Counted from the stretch's first letter, positions 33,614 through 44,456 are shown. The stretch is 64,000 nucleotides of DNA from Candidatus Nanopelagicaceae bacterium (GCA_947454735.1 CANGLK010000001.1:37470-101469), one strand, 5' to 3'. Translations and numbers: made by a program. The notes: generated by a model from the sequence alone, not told the origin.

Positions 33614-34882
33614 TTAGATGCGAATCTGCCCATTTCCCGTAACAATCCATGTGGCAGTTGTCATCGCCTCAAGCCCCATTGGGCCACGGGCATGGAGCTT
33701 CTGATTGGAGATGCCGATCTCTGCTCCGAATCCCATCTGCTCACCATCTGTAAAACGAGTAGATGCATTAATCATGACTGCGGCGCAATCAGCGAGTGCG
33801 ATAAATCGATCAGCGTTTGCCTGATTCTCGGTAACGATTGCCTCAGTGTGATTTGTGCCGTACTTGGCGATGTGATCTGCTGCAGCATCGACTGAGTCAA
33901 CCACTGCAACGTTCATCTCGAGAATTCCGTATTCAGTAGACCAATTCTCCTCGATTGCAGGAGTTGAAGTGATGCCAAATTTTTCAGCAACCTTCTGAAC
34001 GGTCGAATCTCCATGCAAGGCAACGCCTGCATCAGTCAGAGCCTTGAGGGCAAGCGGCAAGAATGTTGGCGCGATTGCTTTATGGACAAGGAGTGTCTCT
34101 GCAGCGTTACAAACAGATGGGCGATGAATCTTTGAATTGAGAACGATTGGAAGAGCCTTTGCGACATCTGCAAATTCATCAACGAAGACGTGACAGACTC
34201 CCGCGCCAGTCTCAATAGTAGGAACTGTTGCCTCATCGACAACCATGCGGATCAGCTGTGCACTTCCACGAGGAATTACAAGATCAACTCTGCCGCGCGC
34301 AGTAAGAAGCGCCTTCACAGTTGAACGGTCATCTGATGGGATCAACTGCAAAACTTCTGGGTCAATACTCGTTGTTGCAAGCGCATCCTTCATAACATTA
34401 ATTAGGATTTCGTTGCTATTGCGGGCCGTTGAAGAACCTCGAAGCAGCGCTGCATTTCCTGACATCAATAGAATTACCGCTGCATCAACAGTGACATTGG
34501 GACGAGCTTCATAGACCATTCCCACAACGCCAAATGGGACCGTCGTTTGACGTAAGTGAAGTCCGTTAGGAAGAGTTGATTCTTTGAGTGTGCGACCAAG
34601 TGGATCTGGAAGTGCAGCAACCTGACGTGCACCATCTGCCATCCCTGCGATGCGCGAATCAGTAAGAAGTAATCGGTCCTGCATTTGTGGGTGCATATCT
34701 TCTGCACGTGCTGCGATCATGTCGAATTCATTTGCAGCGAGAATTTCAGATGAGCGAGCCTCCAGCGCCTGAGCGATTGCCTCAAGGGCAGCCTTGCGTT
34801 CGGTTCCGCTTGCAGTAGATAGAGAACGCGCAGCCTTGCGCGCTTTATCCGCTAACTCTCCAACTAATACCGCTGAATCCAT
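33614..34882 (-). CDS. proA: Gamma-glutamyl phosphate reductase
   Basis: VGMVYEARPNVTVDAAVILLMSGNAALLRGSSTA...RFTDGEQMGFGAEIGISNQKLHARGPMGLEA. Confidence 0.97.
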   Translation of the reverse strand: MDSAVLVGELADKARKAARSLSTASGTERKAALEAIAQALEARSSEILAANEFDMIAARAEDMHPQMQDRLLLTDSRIAGMADGARQVAALPDPLGRTLKESTLPNGLHLRQTTVPFGVVGMVYEARPNVTVDAAVILLMSGNAALLRGSSTARNSNEILINVMKDALATTSIDPEVLQLIPSDDRSTVKALLTARGRVDLVIPRGSAQLIRMVVDEATVPTIETGAGVCHVFVDEFADVAKALPIVLNSKIHRPSVCNAAETLLVHKAIAPTFLPLALKALTDAGVALHGDSTVQKVAEKFGITSTPAIEENWSTEYGILEMNVAVVDSVDAAADHIAKYGTNHTEAIVTENQANADRFIALADCAAVMINASTRFTDGEQMGFGAEIGISNQKLHARGPMGLEAMTTATWIVTGNGQIRI

Positions 34883-34915
34883 GACATCAAGTCTACTTGG
34901 GGCTACCCTGCAGAT

Positions 34916-36082
34916 GTGTCTACATTAGCCAAGGTCGTCCGCAATACAGTCATAGTTCTACTCGCTCTCTATCTCGCCCTCTTCGGCTTAACGAAGGCGA
35001 TTCGATATCCAGAGCCGATTGCAGCAATTAAGTTAGGCCTTGCACCTGCATCCAAGACTCCTGACTTGATGCCGAGCCACGTAATCAAGGCAGGCGCCAA
35101 AGTCAGTAATTGGCAAATGGGCGCGCCAGAGAAGTTTAGTGAAGTCATCTACAACGGTAAGAAAGTCACCTTTCAAGATTTTCTTGATGCAACCCATACA
35201 AATGCATTCCTAGTTATTCGTGGCGGCAAGATCACATACGAGTATTACAAAGATAAGAAGTTTGCGTCTATGCGACTCCCTTCTTACTCTGTCGGAAAGA
35301 CGATGACTTCACTCGTTGTTGGCCAACTCATAGATCAGGGCAAGCTAAAAGAGTCAGATACCTTCGTGAAGTACTTCCCTGAATACAAGACCGGCGGAAG
35401 CTTCGACAAGATTACGATTCAACAGCTACTCGATATGCAATCCGGTGTGGGAGTCTCAGATAATTACCCAGCGGGTCCTTCAGGTTGGGGAGTTGCAATC
35501 GCACAGATGTATGCGAGCACCGATATTCCATGGTTCTTAAAGCACAATCGCAAGATGGATTTCGAGCCAGGAACTCAATCAATCTACCGAAGTGTGGATC
35601 CTCAGATGATTGGAATGGTCATCCAGAAGGTCACGGGCCAATCAGTATCTGATTACTTCAGCAAAAACATCTGGCAGGTAGTTGGCGCAGAGCACGATGC
35701 AACCTGGAACGTCGATAAGGTCGGCGGATATGAGAAGACATTCTGCTGCTTCAACGCCTTTGCTCGTGACTATGCACGCATCGGTCAATTGGTGATGAAT
35801 GACGGTGTCGTTCCTGAAACTAAGCGCCAGGTCATCAGCACTGCGTGGATGAAGCGACTCACATCCCCCGTTACTCGCCTTGATTACAAGTGGGGTTATG
35901 GCGCATATATGTGGCATCCATATCAGGGCGTCTCACTTATGCTTGGCCTTCATGGACAATTTGTCTATGCAGATATTGCCAATAACACTCTGATTGTTAA
36001 ATTATCTGATGAACCGACAGATACAGATAATTTATCGCCGATGGTAGCTGCGGTGTTGAAGCAGGTCTCTGAGAAGAAATAA
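34916..36082 (+). CDS. Serine hydrolase of the beta-lactamase/PBP-like family, membrane-anchored
   Basis: LPSYSVGKTMTSLVVGQLIDQGKL (SxxK) with N-terminal TM; GTG start; candidate -10 TACCCT at 34904-34909. Confidence 0.88.
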   Translation: MSTLAKVVRNTVIVLLALYLALFGLTKAIRYPEPIAAIKLGLAPASKTPDLMPSHVIKAGAKVSNWQMGAPEKFSEVIYNGKKVTFQDFLDATHTNAFLVIRGGKITYEYYKDKKFASMRLPSYSVGKTMTSLVVGQLIDQGKLKESDTFVKYFPEYKTGGSFDKITIQQLLDMQSGVGVSDNYPAGPSGWGVAIAQMYASTDIPWFLKHNRKMDFEPGTQSIYRSVDPQMIGMVIQKVTGQSVSDYFSKNIWQVVGAEHDATWNVDKVGGYEKTFCCFNAFARDYARIGQLVMNDGVVPETKRQVISTAWMKRLTSPVTRLDYKWGYGAYMWHPYQGVSLMLGLHGQFVYADIANNTLIVKLSDEPTDTDNLSPMVAAVLKQVSEKK

Positions 36083-37453
36083 CTATCTGAGAGTTGTTCG
36101 CTTAGATATAAATATTGTGGAAGCTGCCTGAGAACCGGTATAGCCAGCTGCGGCGTTGCTAAATACGGCAAGAACCGTTTGGAATCCGCCAAACGTTGGC
36201 TTCCATGTACAAGTGGCACTGAATAACCCAGAGCCCGTCGTTACCTTTTTATAGCACCCTGCAATGCGCTTTCCATTGGTAGTAAAGGTGTAGAAACCAT
36301 TGAGATTTGATGTTGCCGTGATTGAAACTGCTACACCTTTCTTCGCGGTGCTTGCCAGAGATATCGAAGTTGTCGAATTTGCAATTAGTGGTGTTACTGG
36401 AGCATTGACGAAAATCGTCAATGCGAAATAAATCGGCTGAGAACATGTAGGACCGGTAGTTCCACAAAAAGTCCAGTCACCATTTCCAGATGTAGGTGTT
36501 CCATTTCCAAAACCAATATCTACATTCGTTACCGCATGATCGTTCCAGGCAAAGATAGTGCTCAGGCTCGCAGAATTGGTGACATCATGTACTTGGAAGG
36601 ATCCATAACCAGATGCTCCTGCAGAAGTATCGTTGACATCGTAACTTCCGCCATCTCCTGCCGGGGTTAATGTCGAGAGAGCCTGAGCATAATTCCATGG
36701 CCATATTTCAAGTCGGCCAATACCACCGGTTCTATTTGTAATCGTTGTTGGATAGTTGACCGTGTTGTAAATACTCGAGTACACATTTAAATCTGAGACG
36801 TTAGTCTGGATTGTTCCCCCAGAAGTCGGTGAAAGCACTTGTAGATTGCTAATTGTGGGAGCAATTGTGGCGCTCGTTGTAGTTTCAACAGGTGCACCAG
36901 ATGCGGCCCATTTATAGAAATCAACATCGGCATAGTTCAACGTGCCTGCAGTAAAACTATCCTCCATTCGATACCTAATTCTTGTGAAAGAGAGAGATGG
37001 ATTTGACGGCGCGAAATCTCCAGACGTCACTCCGTAACCGCTCTCATAAACAATGTCATTACCGCTTCGAGTCTTTGTCACCGTGCGATAAAGTTTCGTC
37101 CACGGATATCCGGGTGTACCAAATCCTGATGTAGCTGAGGCGGTTACTCGAACATAGGTTGCAGTTTGGCTTAAACCGAGAATGTCATAGGTGTATGTTG
37201 ATCCAGAAACTGTTGCTGAAGTAATCCAAGTTCCAGATGTTCCCGATGATGAGTACTCCAACTTATAGCCAATTATTCCAGTGGCGAGATCAATGGGTGC
37301 GCTCCAAGCCACTCGGACGCCTCCGGCTATTGCGCTCTGAGTAATATTTGTTGGAGCACTTGGGAGTGTACTTACTGCATATGCCGCTGGTTCGATGAAA
37401 GTCAGCAAAGATATAAAGAGAGCCCCTAAGAGAAATCTAATTCTGAGGCGCAT
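36083..37453 (-). CDS. Secreted protein with fibronectin type III-like domain
   Basis: Signal peptide MRLRIRFLLGALFISLLTFIEPAAYA; FN3-like PSAPTNITQSAIAGGVRVAWSAPIDLATGIIGYKLEYSSSGTSGTW. Confidence 0.8.
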   Translation of the reverse strand: MRLRIRFLLGALFISLLTFIEPAAYAVSTLPSAPTNITQSAIAGGVRVAWSAPIDLATGIIGYKLEYSSSGTSGTWITSATVSGSTYTYDILGLSQTATYVRVTASATSGFGTPGYPWTKLYRTVTKTRSGNDIVYESGYGVTSGDFAPSNPSLSFTRIRYRMEDSFTAGTLNYADVDFYKWAASGAPVETTTSATIAPTISNLQVLSPTSGGTIQTNVSDLNVYSSIYNTVNYPTTITNRTGGIGRLEIWPWNYAQALSTLTPAGDGGSYDVNDTSAGASGYGSFQVHDVTNSASLSTIFAWNDHAVTNVDIGFGNGTPTSGNGDWTFCGTTGPTCSQPIYFALTIFVNAPVTPLIANSTTSISLASTAKKGVAVSITATSNLNGFYTFTTNGKRIAGCYKKVTTGSGLFSATCTWKPTFGGFQTVLAVFSNAAAGYTGSQAASTIFISKRTTLR

Positions 37454-37465
37454 GACGGTAATTTA

Positions 37466-38581
37466 CTAAAGAAGAACTAAATCGTCACGGTGCACAAGCT
37501 CGCGCTCATATTCAGCACCGAGGGAAGCTGCGAGTTCCTTGGTAGAGCGACCGAGCATCTGTGGGATCTCAGTTGAATCAAAGGCTACGAGGCCTCGTGC
37601 AATTACCTTGCCGTCCTTCCCTGCTAGTTCGACCGTATCGCCAGCTGAGAATTCACCTTCAACTGCAGTCACGCCAGCCGGAAGAAGCGAAACTCCCTTT
37701 TCGAGAATTGCAGTGACTGCGCCTGCATCGAGAATTAAACGACCGCGTGCAGAAGAAGCATGAGCAAGCCATAAGAGTCGCGCATTGGTGCGCTCTGCCT
37801 GTGCATGGAAAATTGTTCCGAACTCTTTGCCTGCAAGTGCATCTGCAGATTGCGAAAGTGAAGTTAGGAGCATTGGCGTTCCGGCAGATGTAGCGATTCG
37901 CGCTGCTTCAATCTTGGTCACCATTCCACCGCTTCCTACTCCGGCAGAGCCTGCTCCCCCAACTTCAACTCCATCGATATCCGCAAAGTCTGCGACCTCA
38001 TGAATTGCCTTTGCGCCATCTTGCGAAGGATGGGCGTCATAGAGCGCATCTACATCTGAAATTAGTACAAGTAAATCCGCCTGAACGAGAAGTGCTACGA
38101 GCGCTGCTAAACGATCGTTATCTCCAAAACGAATCTCAGCTGTTCCAACCGAGTCATTCTCATTAATGATTGGGACAACGCCGAGGGCAAGTAAACGAGA
38201 GAGCGTCTGCTGCGCAGTGTTGTAGTGAGAGCGGCGAACAATATCTTCAGTTGTCAGTAACACCTGCGAGGAGACAATGGAGTGCGCCGAGAAGAGTTCG
38301 TTGTACTTTGCAATCAAGAGGCCTTGACCAACTGAGGCAGCTGCTTGCTGAGTTGGGAGATCCTTTGGGCGTGCAGTGAGCTTGAGTGGTGCAAGGCCTG
38401 CTGCAATCGCACCCGATGAGACGATGAGAACTTCTGCGCCACGTGCGCGTAGAGATGTTGCGAGATCTACGATCTTGCCGACAGCTGATGCATCGAGAGC
38501 TGAACCTGCAGATCCTGTCAGCGAAGAGGAACCGACCTTGAGGACGATGCGCTTGGCTTCAGTAACCGCATTACGGTTCAT
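37466..38581 (-). CDS. proB: Glutamate 5-kinase (with PUA domain)
   Basis: RIVLKVGSSSLTG...VSSGAIAAGLAPL...NENDSVGTAEIRFGDNDRLAALVA. Confidence 0.96.
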   Translation of the reverse strand: MNRNAVTEAKRIVLKVGSSSLTGSAGSALDASAVGKIVDLATSLRARGAEVLIVSSGAIAAGLAPLKLTARPKDLPTQQAAASVGQGLLIAKYNELFSAHSIVSSQVLLTTEDIVRRSHYNTAQQTLSRLLALGVVPIINENDSVGTAEIRFGDNDRLAALVALLVQADLLVLISDVDALYDAHPSQDGAKAIHEVADFADIDGVEVGGAGSAGVGSGGMVTKIEAARIATSAGTPMLLTSLSQSADALAGKEFGTIFHAQAERTNARLLWLAHASSARGRLILDAGAVTAILEKGVSLLPAGVTAVEGEFSAGDTVELAGKDGKVIARGLVAFDSTEIPQMLGRSTKELAASLGAEYERELVHRDDLVLL

Positions 38582-38584
38582 TAC

Positions 38585-40120
38585 TTACTCCTCCACCGCA
38601 TTATCGTCGTAGTTGTCGCCTAGCTCTTCTGCATCTTCAGCTACTGCTTCTGCAATCTCTTCAACGCGAGGAGTATGTGGATCTGCGACCTTGTACTCCC
38701 ACTGCTCTGCGATTTCTTCATCAGAGAGAATGTCCTTCTCACGCTCAGGGGCGTTCCAGGTGTTCTCAAGACGTGAATCCTCGCCACGGCGATGAAGGAA
38801 TCCTGCGAGCTGCTCGGCGCCTGCCTCAATTGTTGGCTCCCAATCGAAGACAACTTCATTGATACCTGAACCGATGCGAACTTCAGAACCTGCTACTGCG
38901 CCTGCCTTGTAGAGAGCCTTCTCAACGCCAAGTTGTGCGAGGCGATCTGCAAGGTAACCAATTGCTTCTGCATTCTTAAAGTTTGTTTGAAGGACCCAGC
39001 GATAGACCTTTGCACCACGAACTGAGAATGATCCGTCGCCATTGACCTGCACGGTAAAACCAGAGTCATCGACTGCAGTTGGACGCAAGATGATTCGCGT
39101 GCGCTCATCAGCCTTTGCGGCAATACGCTCTGCCTGAACAAGGCGAGCCATTGCATACATAAGATCTTGCAATCCTTCGCGCGATGCTGCAGAGACTTTA
39201 TAAACATCGTATCCGCGCTCTTTGAGTTGATCCTCGACCATATCTGCCATTGCAGATCCATCGGGAAGGTCGATCTTATTGAGAGCAACGATGCGCCTAC
39301 GTCCTTCAAGGCCACCGTAGAGTGCGAGCTCATTTTCAATTGCATCTAAATCATCAATTGGATTGCGATCGGTTTCAAGTGTTCCGCAGTCGAGAACATG
39401 GACAAGTGCAACGCAACGTTCAACGTGGCGAAGGAATTGAAGGCCAAGGCCCTTTCCCTCTGATGCTCCTGGAATAAGTCCAGGAACATCTGCAACGGTG
39501 AAGCGAGTATCGCCGGCTTGAACAACACCAAGGTTTGGAACAAGAGTTGTAAATGGATAATCAGCGATCTTTGGGCGCGCAGCAGAGATAGCAGCAATCA
39601 AAGATGACTTGCCTGCAGATGGGAATCCAACGAGTGCAATATCAGCAACTGATTTAAGTTCAAGTGTAAGGATGCGATCTTCACCTGGCTCGCCAAGGAG
39701 CGCGAAACCTGGTGCGCGACGCTTCGATGAAGCGAGTGAGTTATTTCCGAGTCCACCCATTCCGCCGCGAGCAGCAAGGAATGTTGTACCAATGCCAACG
39801 AGGTCAGCGATCTGCACGCCATTTTCGTAGACAACTGTTCCATTAGGAACAGGAAGAATTACATCTTCCCCATAAACACCATCTTTGCGATCGCCAAAAC
39901 CTTGATGGCCAGAAGTCGCCTTGCGATGTGGTGAGTGGTGGAAATCGAGAAGCGTTGTGACAGATGAATCAACGACGAGAATGACATCTCCACCGCGTCC
40001 ACCGTTACCACCATCAGGGCCGCCAAGTGGCTTGAACTTCTCACGCTTTACAGAGACGCAACCATCTCCGCCTTTTCCGCCTGAAGCAAAGAGCTGCACG
40101 CGATCAACGAATGTTGTCAT
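38585..40120 (-). CDS. obgE: GTPase Obg/CgtA
   Basis: [41 protein letters not shown]...[37 protein letters not shown]. Confidence 0.97.
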   Translation of the reverse strand: MTTFVDRVQLFASGGKGGDGCVSVKREKFKPLGGPDGGNGGRGGDVILVVDSSVTTLLDFHHSPHRKATSGHQGFGDRKDGVYGEDVILPVPNGTVVYENGVQIADLVGIGTTFLAARGGMGGLGNNSLASSKRRAPGFALLGEPGEDRILTLELKSVADIALVGFPSAGKSSLIAAISAARPKIADYPFTTLVPNLGVVQAGDTRFTVADVPGLIPGASEGKGLGLQFLRHVERCVALVHVLDCGTLETDRNPIDDLDAIENELALYGGLEGRRRIVALNKIDLPDGSAMADMVEDQLKERGYDVYKVSAASREGLQDLMYAMARLVQAERIAAKADERTRIILRPTAVDDSGFTVQVNGDGSFSVRGAKVYRWVLQTNFKNAEAIGYLADRLAQLGVEKALYKAGAVAGSEVRIGSGINEVVFDWEPTIEAGAEQLAGFLHRRGEDSRLENTWNAPEREKDILSDEEIAEQWEYKVADPHTPRVEEIAEAVAEDAEELGDNYDDNAVEE

Positions 40121-40168
40121 CGAACTTCTCCTTTTCTTCCGGGGACTTACTTAGAAGCTTGCATGTAA

Positions 40169-40201
40169 TAAAAAAGCGGACCGCGCTAAATGCGGCCCGC
40201 T
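40169..40201 (-). terminator. Intrinsic terminator downstream of rpmA
   Basis: Minus strand AGCGGGCCGC-ATTTAGC-GCGGTCCGCT followed by TTTTT; one G-U pair in the 10-bp stem. Confidence 0.85.
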
Positions 40202-40219
40202 CCTTTAGAGAAACCTAAA

Positions 40220-40474
40220 TTAAACTGCTGGGACTACATTCACTACGCGACGACCGCGAGCGCGACCGAACTCAACAGATCCTGCTGCGAGTGCGAAGAG
40301 AGTGTCATCCTTACCGCGACCAACGTTTGCACCTGGGTGGAAGTGTGTTCCCCGCTGGCGTACGAGGATCTCGCCTGAGTTAACTAGCTGTCCACCGAAG
40401 CGCTTGATGCCAAGGTACTGTGGATTTGAATCGCGACCGTTACGTGTCGAGGAGACACCCTTCTTACTTGCCAT
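40220..40474 (-). CDS. rpmA: 50S ribosomal protein L27
   Basis: [60 protein letters not shown]. Confidence 0.98.
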   Translation of the reverse strand: MASKKGVSSTRNGRDSNPQYLGIKRFGGQLVNSGEILVRQRGTHFHPGANVGRGKDDTLFALAAGSVEFGRARGRRVVNVVPAV

Positions 40475-40488
40475 TTGTGTCTACCCCT

Positions 40489-40803
40489 TTACTTTGCACC
40501 GCTGATTGCGGTGATCTTGACTAGTGTGTGCTGAGCACGGAAACCTTGACGGCGACGGTGACCTGTCTTGTTCTTGTAACGAAGGATGTCGATCTTTGGA
40601 CCCTTTGTCTCTTCAAGAATCTCACCAGTAACTGTTACGCCTGAGAGAACCTTTGGATCTGTTGTGACGTTTGCGCCATCAACAACGAGGAGCGTCGTGA
40701 AGTTCACTGATGCGCCAACCTTTGCATCAATACGGTCAACAGTGATGGTCTCGCCAACTGTTACCTTCTCCTGGCGACCGCCAGCTTTTACGATTGCGTA
40801 CAC
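40489..40803 (-). CDS. rplU: 50S ribosomal protein L21
   Basis: MYAIVKAGGRQEKVTVGETITVDRI...RYKNKTGHRRRQGFRAQHTLVKI. Confidence 0.98.
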   Translation of the reverse strand: MYAIVKAGGRQEKVTVGETITVDRIDAKVGASVNFTTLLVVDGANVTTDPKVLSGVTVTGEILEETKGPKIDILRYKNKTGHRRRQGFRAQHTLVKITAISGAK

Positions 40804-40902
40804 GCTTCTACCTCTAGTTCTACTTAGATATTACGCTCGAGGGGGTGCCTCGGGCAGACGCTAAGGATACGGATTTCGTACCCATAGGGTCAAATTGGGG
40901 GT

Positions 40903-43131
40903 TTAGGCCGTTATTACGCCTGAACTGGCAGCGCGACGACGTCGCTTGCCCTTCGGGGTGGTGACGGCATCTGGCTCAGACTCCCCTGGGACCTCATCAT
41001 TGAGAGTCTCGTGGAATTCATGCTCAGTAGCTGATTCCTCTTCAACATCTGGGTGATGGGCGCTCTGTGAGTTGATCTGAGGCATTGGAGCCTTCATCTT
41101 CACTGGATCCATGTGGATATGGATTCCGCGACCATTACATGAATCACATGTTGTTGAGAAAGCTTCGATGAGTCCCTGTCCGACGCGCTTACGAGTCATC
41201 TGGACAAGTCCGAGTGAGGTTACTTCAGCAACCTGGTGCTTGGTGCGATCGCGGCCAAGACATTCCACTAAGCGACGAAGGACTGCCTCACGGTTTGATT
41301 CGAGCACCATATCGATGAAGTCGATAACAACGATTCCACCGAGGTCGCGAAGACGTAGTTGGCGAGCAATCTCTTCAGCTGCTTCAAGGTTGTTCTTTGT
41401 AACAGTCTCTTCGAGGTTTCCGCCCTTACCGATGAACTTACCGGTGTTAACGTCGATTACAACCATCGCTTCTGTGCGATCGATAACGAGGGATCCTCCT
41501 GATGGAAGATAAACCTTGCGATCGAATGCCTTAGCGAGTTGTTCTTCAACGCGGTAATCAGCGAACAAGTCGCCATTGCCTGCGTACTTTTCAAGACGTG
41601 GTGACAACTCTGGTGCAATTGAACCGAGGTAAGAGCTGATCTCTTCCCATGCTTCATTTCCCTGAATTGTGAGCTTGCGGAAATCTTCATTGAAGATATC
41701 GCGGATAACGCGAACAGCAAGATCTGGCTCTGAGAGCAGAAGTGCTGGTGCGTGGAAGTTTGGATTCTCTGACTTCTGATAGATATCTTCCCATTGCGCC
41801 TTCAAGCGCTCGACATCTGCAGTGAGTTCAGCTTCTGAAACACCTTCAGCTGCTGTACGAACAATGACGCCAGCAGTATCTGGGATGAGATTCTTCAAGA
41901 TTGATTTAAGGCGTGTGCGCTCTGACTCTGGAAGGCGCTTTGAGATACCTGACATTCCACCACCGGGAACGAAGACAACATATCGACCAGGTAATGAGAT
42001 CTGGCTTGTAAGGCGTGCGCCCTTTTGTCCGATTGGATCCTTAGTGACCTGTACCAATACTGGCTGACCTGTCTTAAGAACCATTTCAATCTTACGTGGC
42101 TCAGATTCAGAGATACCTGCAGCATCCCAATTCACTTCACCTGCATAGAGAACCGCGTTACGGCCCTTTCCAATATCAACGAATGCTGCCTCCATTGAAG
42201 GAAGAACGTTCTGCACGCGACCGAGATAGACGTTACCGACATAAGAAACGTTCGCATTTCGGTTGACGTAGTGCTCGACCATTACATTATCTTCGATGAC
42301 AGCAATCTGAATACGATCGCCGATCTGACGTACAACCATCTCGCGATCGACATTCTCACGTCGAGCTAAGAAATCTGCATCTGTAAGGATTGTGCCGCGA
42401 CGACGATATGGCTCGCGGTATGAATCTCCACGATCGCGTCCGCCGCGTTCGCGTGAATTTCGTGAGTTGCGATCGCGTGTTGAACGTTCACGTGTTGGGC
42501 GCTCTGACTTTTCACGAACTTCGCGGACCTTAACAACGGTGACAACACCATCTTCATCGATGGTCTCCCCCGGTGTGACGCCTTCGCCAGTTGCACGGCG
42601 ACGGCGACGGCGACGATGTGTTGTTCCATCTGCATCGGTGGTCTCTTCAGTATCGTCAGATGAATCTTCAGAATCAGTTAATCCCTCTGCATCTTCGGCG
42701 CCCTCTACGCCATTTGGCTTCCGGCGTCCGCGGCCGCCACGACGGCGACGGCGATTGCGTGATGAACGGCTCTCTGAATCAGATGCTGGAGAATCCTGTG
42801 AATCGGAATCGCTGCTCTCAGAAAGTGGAGCTTCCTTCTCGACAGCTTCTTTCGCTGGCTTAGCTGTTGCTTTGCGAACCTTCGCAGGTGCCTTCTCAGG
42901 AGTTGGAGCTTGGAAGAGAGGAACTGGAACAGCTGCCTTCTTACGTGTCTTAGGCGCAGCTGGTTCTGCAGGTTCAGTGAATCCAGCTTGAGTTACTGAC
43001 GAAACATCCGCGCTCGTATCTTTACCTGGAACCCCTGCCTCAGAAAGATTCGCAGTTGGCTCGGACGCCCCTGCCTTCTTTGCCGACTTTTTTACTGCGC
43101 GCTTGCGCGGAGTTTTTGGCTCAATAGCCAT
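40903..43131 (-). CDS. rne: Ribonuclease E/G family
   Basis: NVYLGRVQNVLPSMEAAFVDIGKGRNAVLYAGEV (S1); VIDVNTGKFIGKGGNLEETVTKNNLEAAEEIARQLRLRDLGGIVVIDFIDM. Long low-complexity N-terminal extension. Confidence 0.95.
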   Translation of the reverse strand: MAIEPKTPRKRAVKKSAKKAGASEPTANLSEAGVPGKDTSADVSSVTQAGFTEPAEPAAPKTRKKAAVPVPLFQAPTPEKAPAKVRKATAKPAKEAVEKEAPLSESSDSDSQDSPASDSESRSSRNRRRRRGGRGRRKPNGVEGAEDAEGLTDSEDSSDDTEETTDADGTTHRRRRRRRATGEGVTPGETIDEDGVVTVVKVREVREKSERPTRERSTRDRNSRNSRERGGRDRGDSYREPYRRRGTILTDADFLARRENVDREMVVRQIGDRIQIAVIEDNVMVEHYVNRNANVSYVGNVYLGRVQNVLPSMEAAFVDIGKGRNAVLYAGEVNWDAAGISESEPRKIEMVLKTGQPVLVQVTKDPIGQKGARLTSQISLPGRYVVFVPGGGMSGISKRLPESERTRLKSILKNLIPDTAGVIVRTAAEGVSEAELTADVERLKAQWEDIYQKSENPNFHAPALLLSEPDLAVRVIRDIFNEDFRKLTIQGNEAWEEISSYLGSIAPELSPRLEKYAGNGDLFADYRVEEQLAKAFDRKVYLPSGGSLVIDRTEAMVVIDVNTGKFIGKGGNLEETVTKNNLEAAEEIARQLRLRDLGGIVVIDFIDMVLESNREAVLRRLVECLGRDRTKHQVAEVTSLGLVQMTRKRVGQGLIEAFSTTCDSCNGRGIHIHMDPVKMKAPMPQINSQSAHHPDVEEESATEHEFHETLNDEVPGESEPDAVTTPKGKRRRRAASSGVITA

Positions 43132-43295
43132 ATGCAAATACCTTCATTTCAAAATCTAAGTGGCTCATCATGGTGAAAAGCTTCTGGTCTTAAGCCGCGA
43201 GGCGCGATAGAGATCGCTGGCCGCGCTCAAGATGTGCCCTAAGTATGGCAGAGGAAAGGCGGAATCTCCTACTTATTGCCAATTTATACGAGAAA

Positions 43296-44456
43296 TTAAC
43301 CCTGGTGGCGAGCGTGAACGTTCTGCAAAAGACCAAAGCCAATCAAATTAGCGAACATGCTCGATCCACCATATGACATAAATGGAAGGGGAACTCCGGT
43401 CATCGGCATCAAGCCTAAAGTCATCCCAATGTTTTCAAAGGTCTGAAATGCAAACCATGCAATGACTCCTGTGCAGACCATCTGTCCGTAAGGGTCAGTG
43501 GATCGTCGAGCAATTGCAAAGGCTCGCATCAAAATAATTATGTAGAGAAGAACAATAAATCCGCTTCCCAAGAAGCCAAGCTCTTCACCTGCAACGGTAA
43601 AGATGAAGTCAGTTTGTTGCTCAGGAACGAAGCGACCATTTGTCTGCGGCCCATCAAATAGACCTGTGCCGAGAAATCCACCAGAGCCGACGGTGATACG
43701 TGCTTGGCGAAGTTGATAACCAGAGCCTTGTGTATCTGCATTGGGATCAACAAAAGATTGAAGTCGCTTGACTTGATACTGGCTGATAATGCCAGCCTTT
43801 GTTGCAACAAAGCCGCCGGCGAGAGCAAGTATTAATAGACCTGCGACCCATTTTGTAGGCGCTCCAGAGACGGCGAGGATTGCAACTACTGATGCGCTAA
43901 TAATGAAAACGGTTCCCATATCGGGTTGTAGCAAGATCAGAAGGATAGGAAGGGCGGCAACTGCAAGTGCGCGAAGGATGTCACGAACAGTTGGTTCATC
44001 TGAGTTATGCGTGCGCTCTGCAAGCAGCATTGAAATTCCAACAATAATAGAAATCTTTGCAAGCTCTGCAGGTTGAATTTGGAATCCACCTGGAAGTGGT
44101 ATCCAAGCCTTTGCGCCGTTGACTGTGCTACCCACTCCTGGCAGTAGGACGAAAAGGAGCCCAAGCACACCGAGCCCCCACAGAAATGGCGTGTATGCAC
44201 GGAGTAACCGGTAATCAATCACCGTAGTTCCCCACGCAAGCATGATTCCGATGGCGATATTAATAATGTGGCGCTTGAGGTAATACTGAGGATCAAGGCC
44301 ATTTGCCGCATACCAATTTCGAGTTGCTGCGTACACCAGCAGAGTGCCCATCAAGAGCAAGATTGCTACAGCGGCAGTGAGGACTGGATCGAAGCCTGCA
44401 AAGGCAGATCGTCTGCGCGCCTTGCGGTAAGGATTACGGTAGAGAAGTGAACTCAT
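43296..44456 (-). CDS. rodA: Rod-shape SEDS protein RodA (FtsW/RodA/SpoVE family)
   Basis: Polytopic; LQPDMGTVFIISASVVAILAVSGAPTKW...GFIVLLYIIILMRAF...MTGVPLPFMSYGGSSMFANLIGFGLLQNVH. Confidence 0.95.
   Translation of the reverse strand: MSSLLYRNPYRKARRRSAFAGFDPVLTAAVAILLLMGTLLVYAATRNWYAANGLDPQYYLKRHIINIAIGIMLAWGTTVIDYRLLRAYTPFLWGLGVLGLLFVLLPGVGSTVNGAKAWIPLPGGFQIQPAELAKISIIVGISMLLAERTHNSDEPTVRDILRALAVAALPILLILLQPDMGTVFIISASVVAILAVSGAPTKWVAGLLILALAGGFVATKAGIISQYQVKRLQSFVDPNADTQGSGYQLRQARITVGSGGFLGTGLFDGPQTNGRFVPEQQTDFIFTVAGEELGFLGSGFIVLLYIIILMRAFAIARRSTDPYGQMVCTGVIAWFAFQTFENIGMTLGLMPMTGVPLPFMSYGGSSMFANLIGFGLLQNVHARHQG

Noticed and set aside
42392-42991. 199-aa + strand Arg/Ser-rich ORF antisense to rne
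   Set aside because: Shadow of the low-complexity N-terminal extension of RNase E.
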